A stretch of 64,000 nucleotides of DNA. Origin: an uncultured Burkholderiaceae bacterium (lineage in GTDB: Bacteria; Pseudomonadota; Gammaproteobacteria; Burkholderiales; Burkholderiaceae_B). Numbering within the stretch: the first letter of the stretch is position 1; the number at the start of each line of letters is the position of its first letter. Below are positions 37,317 through 45,904 of this stretch, in pieces. The notes under the pieces were generated by a model. It had not been told where the DNA came from. It saw only the letters and a list, made by a program, of their open reading frames with translations, and ran no database searches. The stretch is from positions 227,912-291,911 of the forward strand of contig CAKSZL010000003.1 of assembly GCA_934525625.1 (NCBI GenBank), given 5' to 3'. Position numbers and translations under genes: made by a program.

Positions 37317-38590
37317 TGCACCTCAAACCCACCGTTGCTCCAGCTTTCCTGGCAGTGCTGCTCAGCCTCACTTCTTCCGGCGCGCACGCCTTGGATTTGC
37401 CCGTTAAATCAGAGAAAGATCACCGTGTCCGCTATGCCAACTATGACGATGCCGATGTCATCCAGCTTGATGCGGTGGTAGGGGTTGCGACCCACATTCA
37501 GCTTGAGCCAGGTGAAACATACGTGTTTCACGTCTTCGGCGATTCAAGTGCGTACGAGTTCACCCATAAGCTGAACCACATCTTTTTCAAACCGGTGCAA
37601 GAGCAAGCCGATAGCAACCTGACCGTTATCACCGATCGTCGCGCCTACAACTTTCAGATCACCTACCATGATGATCGAACGGCAAAGGCACTATACAAGC
37701 TCGTCGTCCGTTATCCGCAGACGCAAGCGGCTGCTCACGCCCAAGCCTATCAGGAGGCGGCTGTCGGCCGCGCGCTTGACTATGCCCCCCAAGCTTACAA
37801 CTGGCAGAGCTACACCAAGTCGGGCGACATCGCGATAGCTCCCGTCCACGCCTGGGACAACGGAACACACACCTGGATGCAGTTCGCGCCTGGCGCGGAA
37901 ATACCAGCAATTTACCGTGTGGACTCTTCCGGCCAGGAGCTGCTGGCAAATTTCCACGTTGTTGATCAGCGGACAGTTGTGCTGCATAGGACGTCGGCGC
38001 GCTGGCACATCCGACTCGGTAGCCAAGTCGTGGCTATACGAAACCACAGCAACGTGCTTGCTCCGCAATCGACCACCGGGACAACCTCACCCCAGGTTCA
38101 ACGGCTGATAAAGGGAGCACAGACCCCGACGCCCGCAGCGGCGACCGCACAGACTTTCGCACCCGCTGCAATGGATATTCCGGAGCCTGCATCTACCGAC
38201 CAAGTGCTGGAAGTAACGCCCGCGTTCGCCGTCTTGGATGACGGGTTCATCTTGAAACCCAGAGAACCCTCACGGGTTGCGCCCACGCCCGCCGAGCCGA
38301 CTGCCCAGCCGGCCGCCGCTGGCAAGTCGTCGGCAACACCCTATTCCCTTGCCGAAGGCGATAGGCAACTTACGCCCAGCAAGATATGGCTGCAAGACCA
38401 GCACACGCACTTCCAGTTCGATGACGCAGGCCTGCCGGCCTTGGTCGCTTTGGATGAGCACGGCGACGAGTATCTGACGGGCCTTCACATAGAGCCTGGC
38501 AACGTGATGGTTATGCACGACCAGCCGGCTGGCTGGAGACTGCGCCTGGGAGATAAGACACTGACGCTAAAGAAGGACGCACATGAGTGA
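37316..38590 (+). CDS. virB9: VirB9-like protein with a tandem duplicated C-terminal domain
   Basis: A 424-residue protein, about 130 longer than usual VirB9. Signal peptide about 1-25, N-terminal beta domain (residues 30-130), then a first VirB7-binding-type domain at about 165-243 (HTWMQFAPGAEIPAIYRVDS, RWHIRLG) and, after a Pro/Ala/Thr linker, a second at about 350-424 (HTHFQFDDAGLPALVALDEH, GWRLRLGDKTL). Both copies share the order QF, PA, D..G.E.L, H, W..RLG. It forms the outer-membrane core ring with VirB7 and VirB10. The end overlaps virB10. Confidence 0.87.
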   Translation: MHLKPTVAPAFLAVLLSLTSSGAHALDLPVKSEKDHRVRYANYDDADVIQLDAVVGVATHIQLEPGETYVFHVFGDSSAYEFTHKLNHIFFKPVQEQADSNLTVITDRRAYNFQITYHDDRTAKALYKLVVRYPQTQAAAHAQAYQEAAVGRALDYAPQAYNWQSYTKSGDIAIAPVHAWDNGTHTWMQFAPGAEIPAIYRVDSSGQELLANFHVVDQRTVVLHRTSARWHIRLGSQVVAIRNHSNVLAPQSTTGTTSPQVQRLIKGAQTPTPAAATAQTFAPAAMDIPEPASTDQVLEVTPAFAVLDDGFILKPREPSRVAPTPAEPTAQPAAAGKSSATPYSLAEGDRQLTPSKIWLQDQHTHFQFDDAGLPALVALDEHGDEYLTGLHIEPGNVMVMHDQPAGWRLRLGDKTLTLKKDAHE

Positions 38591-39716
38591 CAAAGCAATT
38601 GATGCGGTTGCCGAGCTGGATGCGCTCGATGCGGATCGTGGTCCGGCCACGCTACAGGACACCCGACGGCGCCTGCCGCGTGGCGCTAGGATTTTCAGCC
38701 TACTGCTGATGGCGGTGGCAGTGCTGGTAACGACTTGGGCAATTTGGCTCGCCACCCAAAAGGAGCCGCCCGCCCCACGGGAACCCGAAGGCAGCATCGA
38801 AGTGGTGGTTGCAGGGCTCAACAGGTCGCAAGCACCAGCCGCGCCCCAAATACCGCCGCCCGCACCACCAGTTGTCGAACCGACCTCGTACCTTCAAAGT
38901 GGAAGCGTGGGAGGTTTTGACCTAAGCAAACTCGACTTACCTGACGTAATGCCAAATATGATCAAGCAGCGTCGACTTCAAAGCCCCCTAAGCGGCCCCG
39001 CTAGCCAGCACCAGGGGCAACCTTACGACACAGAGCCTATCGAGCCCGCGCACACGGCAACGGTTAATGCACCCGCGTTCGCTCGACGGCTGGAGGCGCT
39101 TGATCTGGCACCGGCCAAAGCCCGATTGCTCGGTAACCGCGACATGCTCGTAACACAAGGCACATCGATAGATTGCACGATGTTGCCACGGCTGGTTACG
39201 TCCCAGGCTGGCATGGTGACATGCGTCGCACCCGTGGATGTCTATTCCTCATCCGGCCGGGTCAAACTCATTGACAAGGGCTCGAAATTCACGGGTTATC
39301 AGCAAAGCGGATTCAGCCAGGGACAGAATCGGGTTTTCGTCGTGTGGAGCCGCATGGAATCGCCCAATGGCGTGGTTGTGAATCTGGACTCGCCCGGTAC
39401 CGGGCCTCTGGGTGAATCGGGCTTGGGCGGACACATCGATCACCACTTCTGGGAGCGATTCGGCAACGCAATCATGATTTCCATGATTAGCGATATTGGC
39501 ACGTGGGCAGCGAACAGCTCCAGCAACAGTAGCGGCTCGATCCGTTTCGACAGCACTCGCGACGGCGCGACGGACGCAGTCTCGAAAGTGCTGGAGCATT
39601 CCGTCGATATTCCACCTACTCTCTATAAAAACCAAGCTGATCGAATCGCAATCATGGTCGTGCGGGATTTGGACTTTAGTGATGTCTATGAACTCAAGCT
39701 CATCTCCGGGCGCTGA
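38583..39716 (+). CDS. virB10: VirB10-like core-complex protein
   Basis: A 377-residue protein with a cytoplasmic N-terminus, one transmembrane helix (about residues 38-58, FSLLLMAVAVLVTTWAIWLA), a Pro-rich periplasmic linker (about 75-105), and the C-terminal beta-barrel domain with TQGTSIDCTMLPRLVT, WSRMESPNGVVVNLDSPGT and DRIAIMVVRDLDFSDVYEL, as in TrbI/VirB10. It spans both membranes and gates the channel. Confidence 0.92.
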   Translation: MSDKAIDAVAELDALDADRGPATLQDTRRRLPRGARIFSLLLMAVAVLVTTWAIWLATQKEPPAPREPEGSIEVVVAGLNRSQAPAAPQIPPPAPPVVEPTSYLQSGSVGGFDLSKLDLPDVMPNMIKQRRLQSPLSGPASQHQGQPYDTEPIEPAHTATVNAPAFARRLEALDLAPAKARLLGNRDMLVTQGTSIDCTMLPRLVTSQAGMVTCVAPVDVYSSSGRVKLIDKGSKFTGYQQSGFSQGQNRVFVVWSRMESPNGVVVNLDSPGTGPLGESGLGGHIDHHFWERFGNAIMISMISDIGTWAANSSSNSSGSIRFDSTRDGATDAVSKVLEHSVDIPPTLYKNQADRIAIMVVRDLDFSDVYELKLISGR

Positions 39717-40743
39717 CAGCAGCGGTACGGTCAGGCAACTGCTTCGACCGGTACAACGCTACCTCTCAGACGGGGCCGTTACCGAAATTATCGTCAACAC
39801 ACCCGGATCGGTTGTCGTGTACAGAGGCCGGGATAGAACGGAGCATCAGGTGCCCGAACTGTCCGTTGGGCACTTGATCGCGCTGAAGAACGCCCTGGCA
39901 ACGTACAACGGCATCGGACTGGGCCCGGTACTCTCACTGATATTGCCGGACGGTGAGCGCGCACAGATCGTCAGCCCACCAGCGCTGCTTGAAGGACGCG
40001 TATCCATCAACATCAGGCGTCACACTCAGCATGTGTTCTCGCTGGAGGATCTATCCAGAAGCGGCGTGTTTGATTGCTGGACCAGTGTCGGCATTACTCC
40101 GTATGGCGAAACTGGCGCTCCTGAAGTCCCCCAGGCCGAGCACGCTGCCGCGCTGAACCAGCAAGAGCGGGCCTTGCTGGATCTGCTGCGCCAACGGCAA
40201 GCCCCGGAGTTTCTGAGCCAGGCAGTGCTACAGCGGCGCAACATTGTCATCGCTGGTGCCACGGGCTCTGGCAAAACCACCTTCGCCCGCGCGCTTATCG
40301 ATCTTGTGCCGACGAACGAGCGGCTGATCACCATGGAGGACGTGCACGAGCTCCAGCTTCCGAAGCATACCAACAAGGTACATCTATTGTATGGCGACAC
40401 CGCCGGCAGGATATCAGCGACGGACTGCATCCGCTCCTGCATGCGCATGTCCCCGGATCGGATATTCCTGGCCGAAATCCGTGGGGTAGAGGCCTGGGAA
40501 TACCTGTCGGCGCTCAATACTGGCCACCCGGGCTCAATTACCACCACTCACGCCAATGGAGCCCGGGAGGCGTTTGCTCGGTTGGCCCTGCTCATCAAAC
40601 AGAGCGAGGCCGGCCGGCAACTTGATCTACCCACAATCCGGCATTTTCTGTACAGCACGATAGACATCGTGCTGTTCTTTTCACAGTACCAGCTCACGCA
40701 AGTCTGGTACGACCCGCTCTATGCCAAAACCCTAACAATGTGA
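39682..40743 (+). CDS. virB11: VirB11-like ATPase
   Basis: A 353-residue hexameric AAA-type ATPase. The N-terminal domain has LSDGAVTEIIVNTPGSVVVY. Walker A is IAGATGSGKTTFARAL, the Asp box is RLITMEDVHELQLPKH, Walker B is DRIFLAEIRGVEAWEYL, and the His box is GHPGSITTTHANG. It overlaps virB10 by 35 bases; the alternative ATG at 39688 would shorten it by two residues. Confidence 0.92.
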   Translation: MSMNSSSSPGADSSGTVRQLLRPVQRYLSDGAVTEIIVNTPGSVVVYRGRDRTEHQVPELSVGHLIALKNALATYNGIGLGPVLSLILPDGERAQIVSPPALLEGRVSINIRRHTQHVFSLEDLSRSGVFDCWTSVGITPYGETGAPEVPQAEHAAALNQQERALLDLLRQRQAPEFLSQAVLQRRNIVIAGATGSGKTTFARALIDLVPTNERLITMEDVHELQLPKHTNKVHLLYGDTAGRISATDCIRSCMRMSPDRIFLAEIRGVEAWEYLSALNTGHPGSITTTHANGAREAFARLALLIKQSEAGRQLDLPTIRHFLYSTIDIVLFFSQYQLTQVWYDPLYAKTLTM

Positions 40744-40753
40744 AGGAGAGATC

Positions 40754-41053
40754 ATGGCCAAGCCTTTTGATGGCGTGGGGTACGCGGCAAGCGCCTACGC
40801 CATCATGCAGGGCGTCTACGACGCCGCAATTGCCGACGGCAAGGACGATCACACCATTGTCCTGGAGATACAAGCCGCGTATCCGTGGGAGCAGCGCAGA
40901 GGCTGGCGCTACCGCGCCTGGCTGCGCGCCCGCCAGGAATTCTTTCAGAAACACAATCTACCCGGGCTACGGTGGTTTCCATCGATAGAGGAACAAGCGG
41001 ATGAAGCCAATCTGCTGCCCGGCCGATGGCCCACCAAGTCGCAACACTACTGA
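40754..41053 (+). CDS. Small hypothetical protein downstream of virB11
   Basis: A 99-residue soluble protein with many aromatic residues (AYPWEQRRGWRYRAWLRARQ and LPGLRWFPSIEEQAD). The ATG lies 10 bases after virB11 and follows ggagag. I do not recognise it. Its position suggests it is the last gene of the secretion operon or the first of the replication-like module. Confidence 0.55.
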   Translation: MAKPFDGVGYAASAYAIMQGVYDAAIADGKDDHTIVLEIQAAYPWEQRRGWRYRAWLRARQEFFQKHNLPGLRWFPSIEEQADEANLLPGRWPTKSQHY

Positions 41054-41074
41054 GCATGAGTAATTGGAGACACT

Positions 41075-41809
41075 ATGAGCGTAGCAGCAATAAAACTGGC
41101 ATATCAGCAGGAGTTGCCGGGGAAGTCGAGCGTCAAATTTATTCTCGTGACGCTAGCCCATCTTCACCACCACGAGGACGAAAATTGGGAAGTGTTTGCG
41201 GCCGTGGATTACCTGGTGAAGGCCACCAGCCTGAACCGGAAAACCGTCATGAAGGGGCTCGAAACATTAAGAGAAATGGGCTATCTGATGCCAACAGGCA
41301 AGCTAACCGGCCGCAATGGCTGCATTCCGATCTACCGTCTATCATTCAAGTCACAGGCACCCCGGCCGGCTTACCGCGACAATGGCGGCAATACTTTCTT
41401 CCATCAAGAGGAAGATCAACAGCGCACCGGTAAGGCCGCCAGCCGCCCGCCTGCCGAGCAAGCCGGCGTCGCGCCACAGCCTATTGCAAAGGGCTGGTCG
41501 TTGCCCGACGAGTGGCGAGCTTGGACCAAAACGCAGAAAGCGCACTGGGATGACAGTAAGATCGATACCGTGGCCACGATTTTCCATATCCACTGGTCAT
41601 CAATTGTCGGTCCTAAAGGCATGAAACCCAACTGGTTTGCCGAATGGCGAAAGTGGGTGCTGCGCGAGAACGACTCTGCGCCTGGCCAGGCCACGACGCC
41701 GGCGGCGCCCGGCTACACCTACGACCTGGACAACACCGACGTTGCCGCCATCGGCGCCGATATACGAGCGGCCATGGCGGAGCTGAGCCAGCCCAAGAAT
41801 CCAGGGTAG
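41075..41809 (+). CDS. Helix-turn-helix replication-type protein
   Basis: A 244-residue protein. Residues about 15-95 look like the winged-helix primase/initiator-type domain (FAAVDYLVKATSLNRKTVMK, LETLREMGYLMPTG). The C-terminal half has LPDEWRAWTKTQKAHWDDSK and KPNWFAEWRKWVLRE, resembling the DnaT/phage O-like DNA-binding tail. It is directly upstream of an iteron-like repeat cluster, so an origin-binding role is plausible. Alternatives are a plain transcription regulator. Confidence 0.6.
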   Translation: MSVAAIKLAYQQELPGKSSVKFILVTLAHLHHHEDENWEVFAAVDYLVKATSLNRKTVMKGLETLREMGYLMPTGKLTGRNGCIPIYRLSFKSQAPRPAYRDNGGNTFFHQEEDQQRTGKAASRPPAEQAGVAPQPIAKGWSLPDEWRAWTKTQKAHWDDSKIDTVATIFHIHWSSIVGPKGMKPNWFAEWRKWVLRENDSAPGQATTPAAPGYTYDLDNTDVAAIGADIRAAMAELSQPKNPG

Positions 41810-42322
41810 TGCCTAAACAAAGGGTTTTCCCTAGCCATTTTCACCTGCGGGTGATATTGGGCTAGGCCCAAAATTGGGACTACCCAATTTTGCCTGCCGC
41901 CGGTACCAATTTTGCCTGCCACCGGTACCAAAATAGGTACTTCCGCCGGTACCAAAATTGGGCCCCAATAGGAATATATAGGAAAGAAAGGGGTTAGAGA
42001 GGGAGTCGCGCGCGTGCGCGAGGCCGGCTTTTCAGAGCAAATTTGCGCCTACCCTCCGGTCGCTACGCTCCCTTCGCCCCGACGCCTTCGGCGCCGGCCT
42101 GTTTACTTGAGTCCCCCACCCTGACGGGCGGGGGAAAGGTAGCCCCCCGCAACGGGCGGGCTCATTGTCGCGCTACCCGCGACCGACGCTGCCAATACGT
42201 CCACCACCCAACAGCCGGTTTAGCAGGCATCCACGAACGAGCCGATAGGCGGGAAATTTAGTCCCGCCCGGGCGTTCGTCCGCGCTTTTTTTCACCATGT
42301 TCACTCGGAAGGAGCATCCACC
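41810..42322. other. 513-base noncoding region with repeats, possible replication origin
   Basis: No gene is supported. It contains the iteron-like repeats at 41867-41962, an AT-rich purine stretch at about 41966-42000 (taggaatatataggaaag), an inverted repeat TCGCGC-gcgt-GCGCGA near 42005, and GC-rich hairpins with cggg/cccg words at 42100-42260. The mix of repeats and AT-rich DNA between two replication-type genes resembles an origin. Confidence 0.5.
41867..41962. repeat. Iteron-like repeats with core CCGGTACCA
   Basis: The word gccgccggtacca at 41896-41908 recurs as gccaccggtacca at 41918-41930 and tccgccggtacca at 41942-41954. Spacings are 22 and 24 bases, close to two helical turns. Each is followed by an AATT- or AAAAT-type stretch, and CCAAAATTGGG flanks the cluster at 41868 and 41952. 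Confidence 0.6.
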
Positions 42323-42706
42323 GTGACGGATGAAGAACTCGGCCGTCTGGCCATTTTGTTGTGCACCATCGCGGACTTGCGCGGGGTGCCACGTCCCAGC
42401 CGCACCGCCCTCGCAGTTTTCGCCAAGGTTCTCGAACCGTATCCCTACGCGATCATCGAAAAAGCAACTTATGCCCACCTGGCCAGCCAGGCTGGCGTGT
42501 TCACGACCGAACTCCAGCCAGGGGACATCACGGCGGAAATCCGTCTGCTGCTGCGCAGCGCACCGCCTACCGCGCCAAGCCCTGCCCCGCTCCCCGCCGG
42601 CGCCGACGTCTCTGGTTCGGCCCACTTGCAGGCGCTCAAAGACATGTTGCGCACTGGCCAGGCCAACGACCCCACCAGGAGACAGCATGGCAACCCAAGC
42701 GACTGA
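42323..42706 (+). CDS. Hypothetical protein, possibly replisome-loader-like
   Basis: A 127-residue protein: ELGRLAILLCTIADLRGVPR, then VLEPYPYAIIEKATYAHLAS and GVFTTELQPGDITAEIRLLL. The order YP..I..A...H, then a P.DI motif, recalls phage and ICE proteins that load a replicative helicase. Assignment is by pattern only. It follows the repeat region and overlaps the next gene by 20 bases. Confidence 0.5.
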   Translation: MTDEELGRLAILLCTIADLRGVPRPSRTALAVFAKVLEPYPYAIIEKATYAHLASQAGVFTTELQPGDITAEIRLLLRSAPPTAPSPAPLPAGADVSGSAHLQALKDMLRTGQANDPTRRQHGNPSD

Positions 42707-43106
42707 CACCCGCAGCCTTGAGGAAAAGCTGGCCGCGCTGGCGGCGACGCGCAAAGGCGCGTGGCTCAAACCGCTGCTGCCGCTCATCGACGGCCTCATC
42801 CGTGCCGGCGTTCCCCGCGCTGCCGTCGTTGACCTGCTGAACGCAGAAGGTCACCCCATGAGCCTCTCCCAACTGGAAAAAGCGCTGTACCGCTGGAGAC
42901 GCGACCAGGCCCGCCCCAGCCTCAACGCGCTGTCCGAATCGCCTCAGCCCGAAGATCGACCGCCGGCTGCACATGTAGGCCAGCCTTCGTACGGCTACGC
43001 CGTACACAACAAAGGCGACCTCGTGCAGCTTCGCAATGCCGAACCTCCCAATCTCCATGCTCTTGCACGTCTAGCAAGAAACCATCAAAAGGAAAGCAAA
43101 AAATGA
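42687..43106 (+). CDS. Putative DNA-binding protein of the stb-like operon
   Basis: A 139-residue protein. The N-terminal 75 residues form helices with a possible helix-turn-helix (LIRAGVPRAAVVDLLNAEGH, then SLSQLEKALYRWRRDQ), a pattern common in small transfer/stability proteins of mobile elements. The C-terminal half is Pro-rich. A caggag site precedes the ATG; the stop overlaps the StbB-like gene start. Confidence 0.55.
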   Translation: MATQATDTRSLEEKLAALAATRKGAWLKPLLPLIDGLIRAGVPRAAVVDLLNAEGHPMSLSQLEKALYRWRRDQARPSLNALSESPQPEDRPPAAHVGQPSYGYAVHNKGDLVQLRNAEPPNLHALARLARNHQKESKK

Positions 43107-43825
43107 AAATCGCCACCCTGAACTACTCCGGCTCCGTGGGCAAGACCATCGCGGCCAGCCACCTGCTGGCACCTCGCATGCCAGGCGCCTCGATCTACTC
43201 CGTGGAATCCACCAACGAAAGCGCGGCCGATCTGGGTCTGGAAGCCGACCAGCTGCGCGGCGAGCAGTTCGGCCGCCTGTTCCGAGAGCTGCTGGTGCTC
43301 GACGACGCGATCGTGGATGTGGGGGCCAGCAATATCGAAGATTTTCTCGACCAGATCATCAAGCACCAAGGGGCGCAGGCTGAGCTGGACCTATACGTGC
43401 TGCCCGTCACGCCGTCAGGCAAAGCACAGCGAGAAACCATCAAAACGATTCGTGCCCTGGCCGCGATTGGTGTCAACCCGAACCGAATCCGCGTGCTTTT
43501 CAACCGTGTGCAGGAAGACGTGCGTAGCGAGTTCGAGCCGATATTTGGCTTTGCCCTGCAAAGCGGGCAATTCGTCGCCAACGAGCACGCGGCAATCTTC
43601 GACAACGAGGTGTTCGACCTGTTGGCGGCAAAGCGCACCACGATATCGGATGTGCTGGCCGACGATACCGACTACCGCACCCTTATCCGCCAGGCTGACA
43701 AGACCGACACGGAACATCTCGCGCACTTGACGGAAATGCATGTCTTGCAATCTCTTGCCCGCCCAGTGAACCGCCAGCTCGACCATGTATTCGCAGCGAT
43801 CATCAACGGAGCCAACCATGGGTAA
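43103..43825 (+). CDS. stbB: StbB-like ParA-superfamily ATPase
   Basis: A 240-residue protein. The N-terminal deviant Walker motif is IATLNYSGSVGKTIAASHLL, with DDAIVDVGASNIEDFLDQI as switch II and LYVLPVTPSGKAQRETIKTI. This is the StbB pattern of conjugative plasmids such as R388, where stb genes beside oriT influence segregation and conjugation. It overlaps neighbours on both sides by a few bases. Confidence 0.75.
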   Translation: MKIATLNYSGSVGKTIAASHLLAPRMPGASIYSVESTNESAADLGLEADQLRGEQFGRLFRELLVLDDAIVDVGASNIEDFLDQIIKHQGAQAELDLYVLPVTPSGKAQRETIKTIRALAAIGVNPNRIRVLFNRVQEDVRSEFEPIFGFALQSGQFVANEHAAIFDNEVFDLLAAKRTTISDVLADDTDYRTLIRQADKTDTEHLAHLTEMHVLQSLARPVNRQLDHVFAAIINGANHG

Positions 43826-44195
43826 CGCGGATTTCGCTCGGTCGCGGCTCGACGTCATCTATCGCGACGTGCTGGGAGAGGTCGATACCCTCCTGACCCG
43901 CGCGGAACATCTTCAACAGCAAAACGACGCGAACCTGGCCCAGGTCATCTCATTGATCGACAGCGCCAGGTCCCAGGCGACCAACGACTTGAGTCGCGTA
44001 CGGGCGGACGTCGAGAACCACCGGGATCAGGCTCATCGGGAGTTTGCCAAGCTGCTGGTGCAGATCGAGCAGGTATCCCTTACCAACCGCCGCACGGCCA
44101 AGATGACGCAAACCACAGCCCATGGAATCTACTGGGCTATTGGCTTCCTGATCGTAGCGCTAGTCGCGGTTTCAGCAGTCGGATTCTCATCGTGA
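43818..44195 (+). CDS. Membrane-anchored coiled-coil protein, StbC-like position
   Basis: A 125-residue protein with a long helix (LGEVDTLLTRAEHLQQQNDA, RADVENHRDQAHREFAKLLV) and a C-terminal membrane segment (GIYWAIGFLIVALVAVSAVG). It starts inside the end of stbB and ends 14 bases before the coupling protein. It may tether the StbB ATPase or the relaxosome to the membrane; no family recognised. Confidence 0.55.
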   Translation: MGNADFARSRLDVIYRDVLGEVDTLLTRAEHLQQQNDANLAQVISLIDSARSQATNDLSRVRADVENHRDQAHREFAKLLVQIEQVSLTNRRTAKMTQTTAHGIYWAIGFLIVALVAVSAVGFSS

Positions 44196-44209
44196 TATAG
44201 GAGGATTCA

Positions 44210-45904
44210 ATGCAACTGGCACCCGACATAAAACGCCGCCTGGCGGTATTGCTGATGGTGTTGCTTCCGGCGGGCTTTTGGTTGCTGGCAGTACGTAGCC
44301 TGGGCTTGGCCCCTTCCGCACTGAAATGGCGCGAGTTTGGTTTGCTGCTACGTGCCACGCCGGAGTCCGTCTACCTTTACGGCCCGCCCCTACTGGGCTT
44401 CATCGTTGCTGCAATCGTAGTTGTCATCGTCGGCCGCAGAACTCGCGTGGACGGCTTTCAAGGCGCACCGTATCGACGCTGGATACGCGGCACACGCACG
44501 ACATCAGCGTCAGGTCTGGCGGCGCAGACGCGCCAGATGTTCAGAAAGCAAGTAGAAATCGCGGGCGTCCCGATGCCCACCAAATGCGAAACCCTCCACC
44601 TGCTGCTCGTCGGGGCGACGGGTAGCGGCAAGTCCGCGGCGATGGAGCCGATGATCTACTCCGCCTTGAAACGCGGCGACCGACTTTTCGCCGTCGACCC
44701 CAACGGCGATTTGCTCAGCAAGTTCTACCGGCCGGGCGACATTATCCTGAACCCCTACGACGCGCGAACGGAAGGCTGGAGTTTTTTCAACGAGGTCAGA
44801 GCCGATTACGATTGGAAGCGGCTTGCGTTGTCCGTCGTCCCGTTGTCGAAGGACAGCAACGCCGAAGAGTGGAATGACTTCGGTCGTCTGCTGCTTCGGG
44901 AAACCGCCAAAAAGCTGTACTTGATGGGGTGCCCCTCCATCACCGAACTATTCAGATGGTGCACACTGGCCGACCCCCAGGATCTGAAAGCCTTCCTGTC
45001 GGGAACGCTGGCTGAATCCCTGTTCGCTGGCTCGAACGAAGCAAGCAAGGCGCTTTCCTCGGCCCGCTTCGTCCTGAGCAACAAGCTGTCTGAACACGTC
45101 AGCATGCAGCAAGGGAATTTCAGCATACGCGACTGGATAGATGACCCGAAGGGAGGCAACCTTTTTATCAATTGGCGCGCCGACATGGGCCCAGCCATGC
45201 GAGCGCTCGTCACGTCATGGGTGGATGTGTTTCAGACCGCCATCCTCTCAACCCCAAAAGGGCGGAATCAGCGCTGGTGGCAAAGCCTGGACGAGTTGCC
45301 CGCCCTAGACCCGCTGCCCACCCTACCCGCAGCCCTGACGATGGGACGCAAGCACGATCTGTGCATTCTCGCCTCCATCCAGGCCACATCGCAGGTCGCG
45401 GATAGGTACGGGCAATTGGCTGCGCAAACTATCCGAGCCTCCTTCCGCAACCTCCTTGTCCTGGGCGGCGCGATCACCGATCCTCAAACTGCCGAGGACA
45501 TGAGTAAGTCGCTGGGCGAGCATGAAGTCGAACGCGACGAGTTCAACGTTTCCCGTTCGGTGAGGCAGAACACGACCGGCGCGCGCGCTGCTAGAGCTCG
45601 GGAACGAGTGGTCACGCCAGCGCAGATTCAAAGCCTGCCTATTCTGGAAGGCTACCTAGCATTTGCGGGGAACTATCCGATAGCACCCGTCAAGGTCAAG
45701 CCCATCAATTTCGTTGCAAGTACGCCGGCCTTCGTTGAATCCAATCTGCTAGCGCCGCTTAGCAAGACCTCTTCCTCGCCTGGCCAGACTTTCGCGCAGC
45801 CGCCTCGATCCGAGCGTCCCGGTAGCGCTCAGGAGGCTACCAATCACAGGCAGCCATCGGATAGCCACTCGTCCGACGCGCCAAAACAGATGAAATTACT
45901 ATGA
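44210..45904 (+). CDS. Type IV coupling protein (TraD/TrwB/VirD4 type)
   Basis: A 564-residue ATPase. Two N-terminal membrane segments (LAVLLMVLLPAGFWLLAV and LLGFIVAAIVVVIVGR) precede the RecA-like domain. Walker A is LLVGATGSGKSAAMEPM at about residue 136, with FAVDPNGDLLSKFYRPGD and QSLDELPALDPLPTLPAALT (Walker B region). The GRKHDLCILASIQATSQ motif is characteristic. It delivers the relaxase-DNA complex to the secretion channel. It overlaps the relaxase gene by four bases. Confidence 0.9.
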   Translation: MQLAPDIKRRLAVLLMVLLPAGFWLLAVRSLGLAPSALKWREFGLLLRATPESVYLYGPPLLGFIVAAIVVVIVGRRTRVDGFQGAPYRRWIRGTRTTSASGLAAQTRQMFRKQVEIAGVPMPTKCETLHLLLVGATGSGKSAAMEPMIYSALKRGDRLFAVDPNGDLLSKFYRPGDIILNPYDARTEGWSFFNEVRADYDWKRLALSVVPLSKDSNAEEWNDFGRLLLRETAKKLYLMGCPSITELFRWCTLADPQDLKAFLSGTLAESLFAGSNEASKALSSARFVLSNKLSEHVSMQQGNFSIRDWIDDPKGGNLFINWRADMGPAMRALVTSWVDVFQTAILSTPKGRNQRWWQSLDELPALDPLPTLPAALTMGRKHDLCILASIQATSQVADRYGQLAAQTIRASFRNLLVLGGAITDPQTAEDMSKSLGEHEVERDEFNVSRSVRQNTTGARAARARERVVTPAQIQSLPILEGYLAFAGNYPIAPVKVKPINFVASTPAFVESNLLAPLSKTSSSPGQTFAQPPRSERPGSAQEATNHRQPSDSHSSDAPKQMKLL

